Made by a program: the position numbers and the translations under genes. From the NCBI RefSeq assembly GCF_021442385.1, contig NZ_MUZA01000015.1:1-64000 (forward strand): 64,000 bases of DNA. The letters are read 5' to 3'. Below are positions 1 through 8,794 of this stretch, one piece after another. The notes under the pieces were generated by a model, which saw only the letters and a program-made list of their open reading frames with translations, did not search any database and was not told the origin of the DNA. Position 1 is the first letter of the stretch, and every line of letters starts with the position of its first letter. Origin of the DNA: Micromonospora sp. MH99. Lineage in GTDB: Bacteria > Actinomycetota > Actinomycetes > Mycobacteriales > Micromonosporaceae.

Positions 1-66
1 AGCTAAGCCCTCCAGCGCCGATGGTACTGCACTCGTGAGGGTGTGGGAGAGTAGGACACCGCCGGA
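1..66 (+). rRNA. rrf: 5S ribosomal RNA, 3' part (cut by window edge)
   Basis: The window opens inside a 5S rRNA. The visible part contains the conserved 3' half (GATGGTACTGC, then GGGTGTGGGAGAGTAGGACACCGCC) followed at once by a rho-independent terminator. This puts the end of an rrn operon at the left edge; the 5' half, 23S and 16S genes would lie outside. The exact 3' end is placed by similarity to other actinobacterial 5S genes and may be off by a few bases. Confidence 0.9.
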
Positions 67-77
67 CAATCTTCCAG

Positions 78-107
78 AAAAGGCCACCCCCATTGGGGTG
101 GCCTTTT
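78..107 (+). terminator. rrn operon terminator
   Basis: A perfect 13-bp stem (78-90 with 95-107, arm AAAAGGCCACCCC) with a CATT loop ends in TTTT. It is a classical intrinsic terminator directly behind the 5S rRNA. Confidence 0.92.
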
Positions 108-219
108 CTGCGTGCCTGGCCTACAACTCCAACGTCAATTGGCCTCGGCGTGGACGTGGCTGGGGCGGATCGCGGTGCGACACGTGGTGACGGTGCAGTT
201 GTGGACCGGACCCGACATC

Positions 220-423
220 ATGAGGAGCGTGGACTCTTCCCTCGGCACCCTGCCCAAGATCGGTGCACCAGCGACGCGGGCCTTGAACAACGTTGGTTAC
301 ACGGCTCTGAGTGAGCTTGCCGGGGTGCCGCGTACTGAGCTGGCCAAGCTGCATGGCATGGGTCCGAAAGCCCTCGAGATCATTCAGAGCGCGCTTGAGG
401 AGCACAACCTGAGTCTGGGTTAA
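220..423 (+). CDS. small helix-hairpin-helix DNA-binding protein (67 aa)
   Basis: This 67-residue protein is almost entirely one helix-hairpin-helix fold. It begins MRSVDSSLGTLPKIGAPATR and has a second hairpin, LHGMGPKALEII, near residues 44-55. Similar stand-alone proteins resembling the RNA polymerase alpha C-terminal domain are common in actinobacteria and are thought to bind DNA without sequence specificity. The open frame extends upstream to 112, but the extension has no family similarity and lies against the rRNA terminator, so the ATG at 220 is chosen. No partner gene is evident. The fold is clear; the biological role is unknown. Confidence 0.75.
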   Translation: MRSVDSSLGTLPKIGAPATRALNNVGYTALSELAGVPRTELAKLHGMGPKALEIIQSALEEHNLSLG

Positions 424-460
424 CAGTCCACCGTCACCTGGCTCCGGCGTCGGGCGTGGT

Positions 461-724
461 GTGGGCATGCAGACGGCCACTAGGCTCGGTCGTGTGGATG
501 AGCTCCTGATCCTCCTGGTCTTCGCCTGCTGCGTTGCCGCGGTGCTGGGTGCGTTGGCGTGGCTGGGCGTCCGTGGTCGTCGCCGCGGTGTCGGTGGCGA
601 GGTGATGGGGCCGTTCGAGGAGATGTGGCACCCCGCCGCGACCCGGTACCGGGCCGAGATCCGAGTACAGGAAGAGCGCCTTGTTCCGCTGCCGTCCGCC
701 GATGCGAAGGGTCAGACCGCGTGA
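461..724 (+). CDS. small single-pass membrane protein
   Basis: A peptide of up to 87 aa. A hydrophobic segment (LLILLVFACCVAAVLGALAW, about residues 15-34) is followed by a basic patch and a soluble tail with the phrase MGPFEEMWHPAATRYRAEI. Small actinobacterial membrane proteins with a similar PFEE-WHPAA tail are widespread and uncharacterised. Starts at GTG 461, ATG 467 or GTG 494 are all possible; none has a strong ribosome binding site. The stop overlaps the GTG of the next gene by 4 nt (721-724), so the two are probably translationally coupled. Confidence 0.6.
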   Translation: MGMQTATRLGRVDELLILLVFACCVAAVLGALAWLGVRGRRRGVGGEVMGPFEEMWHPAATRYRAEIRVQEERLVPLPSADAKGQTA

Positions 725-1701
725 CCGGAGATGTCGATGCGGGGACGCCCCCGAAGCGACCGATGCCCACTCAGGACGACGTGCTCGGATACTTCGACAC
801 GCTGTCGAACTGGGGACGGTGGGGTGACGACGACGAACTCGGCACGCTGAACCACATCACCGACGACGTCCGGCTGGCCGCGGCGCGGGCCGTACGCCAT
901 GGCCGGAGCGTGTCCTGCGCGTGGGAGGTCGCCGTACCGGAGGAGATGGAGCGGGCGACGATGTCGTGCCCGTGCGCCGCCGACATGCCGGGCGCGGAGA
1001 ACATGCCGGTTGCCGCCTTCCACGCCGACCGGCGGTGGGGCTTCTCGTCCGAGCGAATCGGCATGACCTTCCACGGCAACACCATCACCCACCTCGACTC
1101 GCCGTGCCACCTCTTCTGGGACGGCACGATGTACAACGGTCGTTCACACTCGTTGGTCGACGCCGCGACGGGATCGGCGTGGGCGGCCGTCACCGCCGCG
1201 GCGGACGGGATCGTCACGCGTGGCGTGCTGCTGGACGTCGCGGGGGCCCGCGGTGTGCGGTGGTTGGAGCCGGGCCAGGGTGTCGCTCCCGAGGACCTGG
1301 AGGAGGCCGAGCGCCGCCAGGGTGTCCAGGTGCGTCCCGGCGATGCGGTGCTCCTGCGGACCGGCCACGGCCGCTTCCGGCACGAATCCGGTGCGGCCGG
1401 CGGTTTCACCCAGGCCGGCTGGCACGCGTCCTGCCTGCCGTGGCTGCACGAACGGCAGGTCGCGCTGATCGGCGCCGACAGTCCGCAGGACGTTCAGCCG
1501 TCGGGGTACGACGACGTGCTGATGCCGGTGCACGCCGTGAGTCTTGTCGCGATGGGTCTGTGGCTGCTCGACAACTGCGACCTGGAGGCGTGCACGGCGA
1601 CGGCCGCCGAGCTGGGCCAGTGGGACTTTCAGCTCGCCGTCGCGCCGGTCCGCTTCGCCGGCACGTCCGGCAGCCCGGTCAACCCGATCGCCACATTCTG
1701 A
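721..1701 (+). CDS. cyclase family protein (kynurenine-formamidase-like metal hydrolase)
   Basis: A 326-aa protein of the cyclase family (PF04199), which includes kynurenine formamidases, isatin hydrolases and polyketide cyclase-like hydrolases. The metal-binding signature is visible as FHGNTITHLDSPCH, with His118, His124, Asp126 and His130, matching the HxGTHxDxxxH family pattern loosely (Gly-Asn instead of Gly-Thr). The C-terminus carries the usual SLVAMGLWLLDNCDLE segment. GTG at 721 overlaps the stop of the upstream membrane peptide (GTGA). The frame is open further upstream to 559, but that would bury the whole upstream gene. The substrate cannot be inferred; no tryptophan catabolism genes are nearby. 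Confidence 0.82.
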   Translation: MTGDVDAGTPPKRPMPTQDDVLGYFDTLSNWGRWGDDDELGTLNHITDDVRLAAARAVRHGRSVSCAWEVAVPEEMERATMSCPCAADMPGAENMPVAAFHADRRWGFSSERIGMTFHGNTITHLDSPCHLFWDGTMYNGRSHSLVDAATGSAWAAVTAAADGIVTRGVLLDVAGARGVRWLEPGQGVAPEDLEEAERRQGVQVRPGDAVLLRTGHGRFRHESGAAGGFTQAGWHASCLPWLHERQVALIGADSPQDVQPSGYDDVLMPVHAVSLVAMGLWLLDNCDLEACTATAAELGQWDFQLAVAPVRFAGTSGSPVNPIATF

Positions 1702-1728
1702 CCACGGGGTGCGGACGGCCGGCCAGGC

Positions 1729-3552
1729 TCAGGATGGCTTGGGACCGCAGACGTAGCGGGGCTCCGCGTCGTAGCGCCAGGTGAACTTCTCCCGCTTGAC
1801 GACCACGCCGCCCTTCTTGATGACCCGGAAGGCGTCCTGGGTGAAACCGTTGATGCCGTTGCTCGGAATGCACGTCGGGCCGGGTTCGAGGTGGATGACC
1901 TTCGGCGTGGTGATGTTGCGTCGAGGGCCGTACTCCGTCTTGACGCTGTCGTAGATCTTCGTGCTCCAGATCGAGACGGTCACCGAACTCGACGTGTACG
2001 AGGTGTCGATGAGCAGGCCGTACTCGGTGTTGTTGCGGAACTTGAAGTCCAGACTGGGCCAGAAGATGGTCGACTCGATGACGGCCGGGTACCTGTCGAA
2101 CCAGTACGAGTGCGGCTTGTGCTCGACGTCCTCCAGGCCCGCGTAGTAGGTGGCGTTGAACAGGGTGGTGGTGAACTGCGAGGTGCCGCCGCCGACACCC
2201 GGCACCAGCTTGCCGTCCAGGATGACCGGCGCGTCCCGGTAGCCCTGCTCGTAGCCGCGTTCGCCGGTGTGCCCGTTCAGGGAGAACGTCTTGCCCGGCA
2301 GCACGACAGTGCCGTCCACCTCCTTGGCGATGGTGGCGATGTTCTGGCTGCGGGACGACGCCATGCCGCCGGTGAACCGCGTGGTGAAGGTGGAGACCCG
2401 CTCCTTGATGCCCAGGCCGGCCAGCTTCTCCGCGGTCAGCTCCGGCGGGGTGGCCTTCAGCTCGCCGGTCACCTCGCGTCCGTCCGACTTCGGCAGCACT
2501 GCCAACAGGTCACGGCCCAGGGCCGCGCTGTCGAGCTGCTGGCCGGGACGACCGTCGGTGGCCTTGGGGCGGCCACCGGAGATGGTCATCGACGCGTTCT
2601 TCGGCGGCACCTCGATCGCGAGCAGGTCGTCGCCGAGGGCTGCGCGCAGCCGCTTGACGTCGACCGCCGGGGTGAGCTTGCCGGCCTTGTCAGCGGTGAA
2701 CCGGAGGCTCTTCGCGATGGCCGCCGGTGGCACCCGCACGGAGCCCTTGCCGGTGCGCAGGGTGACCGGCGCGGCGACCGCCGGCCTGGCCAACTCGGCG
2801 ACGAGCCGGTCCAGCTCCTCGGCGGTGGTCGCCGGCTGGCTCTCCACGAGCGGCACGGTGACCGGGGTGCCGGCCAGCCATCCGGTGCGGACGGCGTCGG
2901 CGGAGCGCTGCGGGTCGAACGCCAGCCCCGGCTTGGGGCGTACGACCTTCGGGGTGGTGCCCTGGTAGGTGATCGCCGGCATCGTCATCGGGCGGACCTG
3001 GTCGCCGAGCACCTTGCGCAGGGCCGCGTCCAGCCGGGCGGTGTCGATGGTGACCACCGGGTCGACGGTGCGGGAGCCGACCAGCCGGCTGACCGGGTGC
3101 GCGTCGGCCTCGGCCGCTGCGGCCACGCTGGCCGCCACGTCGACGCCCAGCCCCACATCGGCCGGGTTGATCTCGGCGGTGCGCTCCCCGACCGTGACCC
3201 GCAGTGGCGCGGCGAGCGCCGTCGCCCGCCGGGCCAGCTCGGCCCGCAACTCCCGGTCGGCGGCGCTGCGGCTGCGGCCGCCCAGCTCGGCGCCGAGCAC
3301 GCTGGTGCCCCGGGGCACGTCCCCGGCGTACGCCCAGGCGCCGGCGCCCGCCACGGCGGCGAGGACGCCGCCGGTGACGCCGGCCGCGAGCAGCATCCGC
3401 ACCCGGCGCGGACGGCGTCCACCGGTGTCCGGCTCGCCGGTGACCGTGGGCGGTGTGACCGCCTCCGGTCCGTCGTCCGGCCAGGTGACCGCGGTGACCT
3501 GCACGGTGGGTCGGTCGTCGGCGGGTGGACGTTTGTCGCCGTACAGCGTCAC
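1729..3552 (-). CDS. VanW family cell-wall protein with PG-binding-4-type repeats
   Basis: A membrane-anchored wall protein of about 607 aa. After a short cytoplasmic, proline-rich stretch there is one transmembrane segment (about residues 50-75). Two extracellular PG_binding_4-like regions follow, and then a VanW domain (about 384-530) with the recognisable LPGKTFSLNGHTGERGYEQG and GVGGGTSQFTTTLFNATYYAG segments. VanW domains occur in glycopeptide-resistance clusters and in many Gram-positive wall proteins, where the function is unresolved. I chose GTG 3552 because GAGG lies 5-6 nt upstream; the frame also opens at TTG 3615 (628 aa). It is transcribed divergently from the NudC-like gene. No van resistance genes are nearby, so a resistance role is not supported. 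Confidence 0.85.
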   Translation of the reverse strand: MTLYGDKRPPADDRPTVQVTAVTWPDDGPEAVTPPTVTGEPDTGGRRPRRVRMLLAAGVTGGVLAAVAGAGAWAYAGDVPRGTSVLGAELGGRSRSAADRELRAELARRATALAAPLRVTVGERTAEINPADVGLGVDVAASVAAAAEADAHPVSRLVGSRTVDPVVTIDTARLDAALRKVLGDQVRPMTMPAITYQGTTPKVVRPKPGLAFDPQRSADAVRTGWLAGTPVTVPLVESQPATTAEELDRLVAELARPAVAAPVTLRTGKGSVRVPPAAIAKSLRFTADKAGKLTPAVDVKRLRAALGDDLLAIEVPPKNASMTISGGRPKATDGRPGQQLDSAALGRDLLAVLPKSDGREVTGELKATPPELTAEKLAGLGIKERVSTFTTRFTGGMASSRSQNIATIAKEVDGTVVLPGKTFSLNGHTGERGYEQGYRDAPVILDGKLVPGVGGGTSQFTTTLFNATYYAGLEDVEHKPHSYWFDRYPAVIESTIFWPSLDFKFRNNTEYGLLIDTSYTSSSVTVSIWSTKIYDSVKTEYGPRRNITTPKVIHLEPGPTCIPSNGINGFTQDAFRVIKKGGVVVKREKFTWRYDAEPRYVCGPKPS

Positions 3553-3749
3553 TGCAACCTCGATCGCCAGGTGCCACGGGAGGTCCCCCCTCCCGGAGGA
3601 CACCACGGTAACCAATGCTCGGCCGTCCGTGCCGGCTGCGCCCGCTCTGCGCTGCCACCGCGTGTCGTTCGGCGTGTCGCGTGGGACGGGAGGGACCCGG
3701 AGCCGGGGTCGGTGCCGACGCCCGGTCGCCGCCGTGGCACGGTGGCGGG

Positions 3750-4667
3750 GTGGACGCTGCGGAGCGGGTGTTGGCGTACGGCGGCGGTTGGCTGGACCGG
3801 GCGGGCGCGGTGCGCACCGACGCGGCTCGACTGGACGCGTTGCTGACCGACCCGACGACTGTGGTGCTGCCGCTGTGGCGCGACCGCTGCCTGGTCGACG
3901 GGGTCGGGCCGGTCCGGTTGACGGCCGAGCGCGCGTCGCTCGTCCGGTCGGCCGCCGCCGAGACCGCCTTCCTGGGGCTCGACAACGACGTCGCGGTGTT
4001 CGCCGTGGACCTCTCCGGGCTCAGCGAGCCGTCCGCCGTCGAGATGGCCGGCGCGACGCGGGCGGTCGACGTACGGGCCCTGGTCGGGCGGCTCGACCCG
4101 GCGGGCGCGGCGGTCCAGGCGTACGCCCGGGGGTTGCTGCACTGGCACCGGCAGCAGCGGTACTGCGGCACCTGCGGCGCGGCGGCCGTCGCCGGCGGTG
4201 GCGGGCATGTGCGGACCTGTTCCGGCGCGGAGTGTGGTCGGCTGCTGTTTCCCCGGATCGAGCCGGCGATCATCGTGCTGGTCGAGGCGCCCGGCTCGCC
4301 GGAGCGCTGCCTGCTGGCCCGGCACGCCGGCGCTGCCCAGGACTCCTACTCGACGCTGGCGGGCTTCGTCGAGATCGGCGAGAGCCTGGAGGACGCGGTC
4401 CGCCGGGAGATGGCCGAGGAGGCGGGGATCACCGTCACGGACGTGACCTACCAGGGGTCGCAGGCGTGGCCGTTCCCCGCCGGGCTGATGGTGGGCTTCC
4501 GGGCCACCGCGACGTCCGACGAGGTGTGCGTGGACGGCGTGGAGTTGCTGGAGGCGCGCTGGTTCACGCGGGCGGAGCTGCGGGAGCGGGTCGCGGCAGG
4601 TCGTCGGCTCGGCCGGGTGGACTCGATAGATCACCACCTGCTGGGCCGGTGGCTGACGGCAGGCTGA
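3750..4667 (+). CDS. nudC: NAD(+) diphosphatase / NADH pyrophosphatase (Nudix)
   Basis: A 305-aa Nudix hydrolase of the NudC type, expected to split NAD(H) into NMN(H) and AMP and to remove NAD caps from RNA. It has the N-terminal NUDIX-like region, a zinc ribbon (CGTCG, then two further cysteines, about residues 138-161), the Nudix box GFVEIGESLEDAVRREMAEE (from about residue 205) and the downstream NudC signature. That signature normally reads SQPWPFP but here reads SQAWPFPAGLM. The start GTG at 3750 is preceded by a GGTGG motif. The 3' end overlaps the convergent flippase gene by about 100 nt, so both share terminal sequence on opposite strands. Confidence 0.9.
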   Translation: MDAAERVLAYGGGWLDRAGAVRTDAARLDALLTDPTTVVLPLWRDRCLVDGVGPVRLTAERASLVRSAAAETAFLGLDNDVAVFAVDLSGLSEPSAVEMAGATRAVDVRALVGRLDPAGAAVQAYARGLLHWHRQQRYCGTCGAAAVAGGGGHVRTCSGAECGRLLFPRIEPAIIVLVEAPGSPERCLLARHAGAAQDSYSTLAGFVEIGESLEDAVRREMAEEAGITVTDVTYQGSQAWPFPAGLMVGFRATATSDEVCVDGVELLEARWFTRAELRERVAAGRRLGRVDSIDHHLLGRWLTAG

Positions 4668-5844
4668 GGATCATCACCAGCGCGGTCGCCGCGGCGGTGC
4701 CGAGAGCGCACCACATGATCCCCTGGAACGTGCGGGGTGCGACGGCCATGGTCAGGACGGCCAGGACGACCGCCGCGACCCACAGTGGCGCGGACGGCCA
4801 CCGCGCACCGGCCGCGATCTTCGCGTTGACGACCGCGAAGACCAGCGCGTAGAGCGCGCCGGTGGCGGCGAAGAACGGGGCGTACTCGCCCAGGGAGGCG
4901 TAGTTCTCGCCGCCCACCAGGCGGAACGCGAGGCCGCCGGCCAGGGCCGAGGCGGCGACGAGCACGGCGCCGCAGGCCCCGACGATCGCGAGCACTGCCG
5001 TGCGGACGCGGTTGTCCCCGACGGCCAGGCGGGGAAGGGCGAGCACCACGATCACCTGCGGCGCCCAGAGGGCCCCCTTGGTGAGCACGGTGCCGACGGC
5101 GTACGCGCCGGAGTCGGCCGGCGACAGCAGTTGGCGCGCGAAGATCAGGTCCGCGTACGACACGGCGAGCATCGCGAGCGCCGCCGTGCCGGCGCTGGTC
5201 ACCTGCCGGATCCGTAGGGCGGCACCGATGGCGGCGGACCCGTCCGGGCTGGCGGGGCGGGCCGGTCGGGCGATCCAGACCAGCGCGGGCAGCACCAGGT
5301 ATGCGGTCACCATGCCGGCGACCAGGGTGTCGACGACATCGGCGCCGAGGACCAGCGCGACGATCATGCCGCCGTACCGCCCGGCGGCGACCACGCCCAT
5401 CGCCCACGCGAGACGGAGGAAGCGCTGCTCCCCCTGCAACTCGCCGAGCCACCGCGCGGACAGGACGACCGCGACCGTGGTGCCGGCGACCAGCGCCACG
5501 ACCGTCAGCGACAGCCGCAGGGCGGTCATCATCAGCGGCGCGGCCACGACGACTGCGCCCGCGGCGACGGCGGTCGTGACGAGGGTGACCCGGTTGGTCG
5601 GTGCGCCGGGATGCCGGGCCCGGTGCACCGCGACCGCCATCTGCAGGCCGACACCCGCGACGCCGGCGATCGCGACGAGGGCCGCGACCGTGGCCAGGAC
5701 GCTCAGGCCCTCGGCCGCCAGGTGCCGGGCACCGAGCATCGGGAGCAGGTAGGCCAGCCCGTTCGTCACCATCGCGGCACCGGCCACCGCCGCCCCCGCC
5801 GCGGAAAGTCGGCCCGCGCCGGGGCCGGCCGTCGTCTCTGTCAT
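4564..5844 (-). CDS. Wzx-like polysaccharide flippase / MATE-fold membrane protein
   Basis: A 426-aa integral membrane protein with about 12 hydrophobic segments separated by short basic loops, typical of the MOP superfamily (Wzx, MurJ, MATE). The N-terminal part (AAMVTNGLAYLLPMLGARHL) resembles lipopolysaccharide-export flippases, which move lipid-linked sugars across the membrane. It sits back to back with a glycosyltransferase block starting at 6027, consistent with export of a lipid-linked glycan precursor. GAGG lies 5 nt before the ATG. The last 34 residues are proline-rich and lie antisense to the end of nudC. Assignment rests on topology and context rather than on a diagnostic motif. 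Confidence 0.7.
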   Translation of the reverse strand: MTETTAGPGAGRLSAAGAAVAGAAMVTNGLAYLLPMLGARHLAAEGLSVLATVAALVAIAGVAGVGLQMAVAVHRARHPGAPTNRVTLVTTAVAAGAVVVAAPLMMTALRLSLTVVALVAGTTVAVVLSARWLGELQGEQRFLRLAWAMGVVAAGRYGGMIVALVLGADVVDTLVAGMVTAYLVLPALVWIARPARPASPDGSAAIGAALRIRQVTSAGTAALAMLAVSYADLIFARQLLSPADSGAYAVGTVLTKGALWAPQVIVVLALPRLAVGDNRVRTAVLAIVGACGAVLVAASALAGGLAFRLVGGENYASLGEYAPFFAATGALYALVFAVVNAKIAAGARWPSAPLWVAAVVLAVLTMAVAPRTFQGIMWCALGTAAATALVMILSLPSATGPAGGDLSSPPGRADDLPRPAPAAPPA

Positions 5845-6026
5845 CGCGCCTCATGTCGGTTCCGCCGGGGACCGGTGCACGCCCCGAGCTTCGCGTCGTC
5901 GTCACGGAGTCGCGCGTCGACGTAGTCAGGCAAGCTACCGCCCGCGCCCGCCTGTGCCTAGAGTGCTGTCCGGAGCCCCGGGAGCGACGTCGGGCCCGCT
6001 TCCCGTCCAGGTCTGTGGGGGTCCGT

Positions 6027-7799
6027 GTGCGCCGAGGATCACCGGAGTTCCGACCGGCGCCGCCGCGGGCCCGGGTCGTGCTGCGTCGGTGGTGGCCGGA
6101 GGTGGCGCTCGGCGTCGGGGTGGTCCTCGCGATCCTCGCGCCGGTGCTGGGCCGGGGTTACGTGCTGCGGTACGACCTGGTGTTCGTGCCGGACCCGCCG
6201 TTCGGCGCGATGGTCTGGGGCAGCGGCACGGAGCTGCCCCGGGCGGTGCCCAGCGAACTGCTCGCGGTCGGTCTGGCCCAGCTGCTGCCCGCCGACGTGG
6301 CGGAGAAGGTGCTGCTGGCCGGCTGCCTGGCCCTGGCCGCGGTGGGCGCGGCCCGCCTGGCGCCCGTCAGCCACCCGGTGGCGCGGGTCGCGGCCGGGCT
6401 CGCGTACGTCTGGAATCCCTGGGTGTACGGGCGGCTGCATCTCGGTCAGTGGGCGGTGATCGCCGGGTACGCGGCCCTGCCGTGGGCGTACGCCTGGGTG
6501 CTCGGGGTGCTGCGGCCGCCGGGTGGCGGCATCGGTCCGGGCCGGCGCTGGTCCGTCGCCGGTGGGCTGGCGGTGGTGCTGGGCGGTCCGGCGCTGGTGC
6601 TGGCGGCGGTGGTCTCCTGCGCTCCGGCGTTGGCCCTGGCGCGGCGGTGGCGGGCGTTGGTCGCGGGGGCGGCGACGCTCGCCGGCCTCACCGCGCCGTG
6701 GCTGGTGGCGTTGACGAACCGGGGTGGTGTCGTCGATCTCGACGAGCGGGGCGTCGCCGCTTTCGCCGTCCGCGCGGACACACCGCTCGGTGTGCTCGGC
6801 AGCGTCGCCACCCTCGGTGGGGTCTGGAGCCGTCATGCCGCAGCCATCGGGCGGGAGCGGTGGCCGGTCGCCCTGCTCGCGCTGGTGCTGGCCGCGGCGG
6901 CGGTCTGGGGGTACGCGCTGGTCCGTCGCCGGTGGCCGTCGGCCGCGTGGTGGGGCCTGCTCGTCGGAGCGGCCGTGGGCACCGCGATCGCCGTTCTGCC
7001 GGCCTGGCCGGTGAGCGCCCAGTGGATGGTCACGCTGGTCGAGCACGTTCCGCTGGCCGGCGCCGTCCGGGACGGTGCCCGACTGCTCGCCCCGCTGGCG
7101 CTGGTGCAGGCGGTCGGCCTCGGCATGCTTGTGGAGTCGCTCGTGGCGGCTGGTGCCCGGCCGCTGGCCCCGCTGGTGATGATCGCTCCGGTGGCGTTGC
7201 TGCCCGGCCTGGCCTGGGGGCTCGGCGGCCAGCTCGACACGGTCCGGTACCCCGCCGAGTGGTCGGCCGTCCGCGAGGTGGTGAACCGGGATCCGGCCGG
7301 CGGCAGCCTGGTTTCACTGCCGTGGGCGTCGTTCCGCGCCTACCGCTGGGCGGGCAACGTCCCGATGCTCGACCCGGCGCCGCGGGCGTTCCGCCGGCCG
7401 GTCATCGGGGACCAGGACGTGCTGGTCGGCCGCGACCGGATCCGCGGGGAGAGCCGGGACGCCGACCGGGTGGCGCAGGCGCTGGCGGTGCCCGGTGACC
7501 CGGTCCCGGGCCTGCGTCGGCTCGGCGTCCGGTACGTCCTCATCCAGACCGATCAGCCCGGCGCGGCCGAGGTCGAGGGTCGTTTCGCAGGTGCCGAGGT
7601 GGTCCAGCGGGACGGGACGCTGATCCTGCTTCGCCTGCCTGGTGACGGTTCTACCGGCTCGACGGGGAGTGTCGGTATTGGTCCGGCGTTGGGGTATTCG
7701 ATACTCGGGGCCACCCTGTTGATCACCCTTTCGCACACGGCCGCACGCCGACGACGCATGTTACTGTGCGGTCACTTAAGACGAAGGGACCGTCAATGA
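6027..7799 (+). CDS. GT-C-like polytopic membrane protein (AftD N-terminal-like)
   Basis: A membrane protein of about 590 aa with roughly 10-12 transmembrane helices. After the first helix comes YVLRYDLVFVPDPPFG, which could place an acidic residue in the first outer loop as in GT-C enzymes. Further on (about residue 127) is YVWNPWVYGRLHLGQWAVI, resembling the NP-x-VYERL-x-GQWA phrase of mycobacterial AftD and related arabinofuranosyltransferases. The C-terminal 150 residues form a soluble outer domain with a final helix. A glycosyltransferase using a decaprenyl-phosphate sugar is the best guess. GTG 6027 has GGGGG upstream; GTG 6015 is possible. The stop overlaps the next ATG (ATGA, 7796-7799), indicating coupled translation. 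Confidence 0.65.
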   Translation: MRRGSPEFRPAPPRARVVLRRWWPEVALGVGVVLAILAPVLGRGYVLRYDLVFVPDPPFGAMVWGSGTELPRAVPSELLAVGLAQLLPADVAEKVLLAGCLALAAVGAARLAPVSHPVARVAAGLAYVWNPWVYGRLHLGQWAVIAGYAALPWAYAWVLGVLRPPGGGIGPGRRWSVAGGLAVVLGGPALVLAAVVSCAPALALARRWRALVAGAATLAGLTAPWLVALTNRGGVVDLDERGVAAFAVRADTPLGVLGSVATLGGVWSRHAAAIGRERWPVALLALVLAAAAVWGYALVRRRWPSAAWWGLLVGAAVGTAIAVLPAWPVSAQWMVTLVEHVPLAGAVRDGARLLAPLALVQAVGLGMLVESLVAAGARPLAPLVMIAPVALLPGLAWGLGGQLDTVRYPAEWSAVREVVNRDPAGGSLVSLPWASFRAYRWAGNVPMLDPAPRAFRRPVIGDQDVLVGRDRIRGESRDADRVAQALAVPGDPVPGLRRLGVRYVLIQTDQPGAAEVEGRFAGAEVVQRDGTLILLRLPGDGSTGSTGSVGIGPALGYSILGATLLITLSHTAARRRRMLLCGHLRRRDRQ

Positions 7800-7957
7800 A
7801 GGCAACCTTCAATCCCCTCCTGATCGCGGTCGTCGCCGCGGCGGTGGGTGCCGTGCTGGGCATTGCGGCCGTCTCGATCGGGACGTCCACCATTGCCAAC
7901 ACCAACACCAAGCCGGCGAACGTCGAACAGCCCATCATCGTGTACGGCGAGCGCTGA
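7796..7957 (+). CDS. DUF2613-type small secreted/membrane peptide (53 aa)
   Basis: A 53-residue peptide with one hydrophobic helix (residues 7-30, alanine/valine rich) and a short outer tail ending IIVYGER. It starts at ATG 7796 inside the stop of the previous gene and has a good binding site (GAAGGGA). It resembles DUF2613 peptides; in mycobacteria, to my knowledge, such a peptide (Rv0236A) lies beside aftD (Rv0236c). Here too it lies just upstream of an AftD-like gene. That recurring neighbourhood suggests a role as a small subunit or assembly factor of the arabinosyltransferase, which is inference only. Confidence 0.7.
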   Translation: MKATFNPLLIAVVAAAVGAVLGIAAVSIGTSTIANTNTKPANVEQPIIVYGER

Positions 7958-7966
7958 CGGCCTTTC

Positions 7967-8794
7967 ATGGAGGTCCTTCCTCCTGACGTGTCGTCAGATG
8001 CGGTAGTACTCGACGTCGTGGTGCCGGCGTACAACGAGGCACTGCGGCTGCCCGAAACCCTGGTCCTGCTCCGGGCGGCGCTGGCCGGCCTCGGTGTGCC
8101 CTGCCGGGTCACAGTTGTCGACAACGCCAGCACCGACGGAACCGCCGAGGTGGTGACGGGCGCCCCTTGCGGCCCGGTGCCCGTCCGGCTGCTCTGGTGC
8201 GCGGAACCGGGCAAGGGCTTCGCGGTACGTACCGGTGTGCTGGCGAGCGACGCGCGCTTCGTCGGCTTCTGTGACGCGGACCTGGCCACCGCGCCGGACA
8301 CCCTCGGCCAGGTGCTCAGCCTCCTGGTCGAGGGCGCCGACGCGGTGGTCGGTTCGCGGGCGCACCCCGAGTCGGTGGTGCAGGAGCGGCACAGCCTGCT
8401 CCGGCGCTGGGGCGCGGTGGCGTTCCGCGGTGCCGTGCGGCAGGTGGTGCGCGGCGTGGGCGAGACGCAGTGCGGGTTCAAGTTCTTCCGCAACGACGTG
8501 GCGCGGCGGTCGTTCGCACCCCTGCGGTGCGGCGGCTTCGCCTTCGACGTGGAGGTGCTGGGCCGTGCCGAGCGGGCGGGCGCCCGGTTGGTGGAGATCC
8601 CCGTCAACTGGGTGGACGTGCCCGGCTCGCGCTTCTCCCCGGCCCGCCACGGCTGGCAGAGCTTCGTGGACGTTGCGAAGATCAGTTGGCGGCTGCGCCG
8701 GGCGGAGGTCGCACCCGCGATGCCGCTGCCGGTCGTCGCCCTGCCGGTCGGCACTGACGTGACCGGGGGCGCTGCCGTTGGATTGCGGCCGTGA
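7967..8794 (+). CDS. family 2 glycosyltransferase (dolichyl/polyprenyl-phosphate sugar synthase-like)
   Basis: A 275-aa GT-A fold enzyme. It shows DVVVPAYNEALRLPETL near the N-terminus, VDNASTDGTAEVV for nucleotide binding, and the metal-binding CDADLATAPD motif at residues 102-111. The later QCGFKFFRN and FAFDVEVL segments are typical of dolichol-phosphate mannose/glucose synthase relatives, including eukaryotic ALG5. It has no C-terminal membrane helices, so it is a soluble or peripheral enzyme that probably makes a polyprenyl-phosphate sugar for the neighbouring GT-C enzymes. The stop codon overlaps the GTG of the next gene (8791-8794). Confidence 0.85.
   Translation: MEVLPPDVSSDAVVLDVVVPAYNEALRLPETLVLLRAALAGLGVPCRVTVVDNASTDGTAEVVTGAPCGPVPVRLLWCAEPGKGFAVRTGVLASDARFVGFCDADLATAPDTLGQVLSLLVEGADAVVGSRAHPESVVQERHSLLRRWGAVAFRGAVRQVVRGVGETQCGFKFFRNDVARRSFAPLRCGGFAFDVEVLGRAERAGARLVEIPVNWVDVPGSRFSPARHGWQSFVDVAKISWRLRRAEVAPAMPLPVVALPVGTDVTGGAAVGLRP

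Noticed and set aside
112..219. extended start of the HhH protein
   Set aside because: The extra 36 residues begin in the rRNA terminator flank and have no similarity to the family.
1729..3552. glycopeptide resistance locus suggested by the VanW name
   Set aside because: No vanH, vanA, vanX or VanRS-type genes are nearby; VanW domains are common in ordinary wall proteins.
1891..3846. 651-aa forward frame opposite the VanW gene
   Set aside because: It is antisense to a gene with clear domains. High GC at third positions leaves opposite frames open; the translation is Arg/Gly/Val-rich with no motif.
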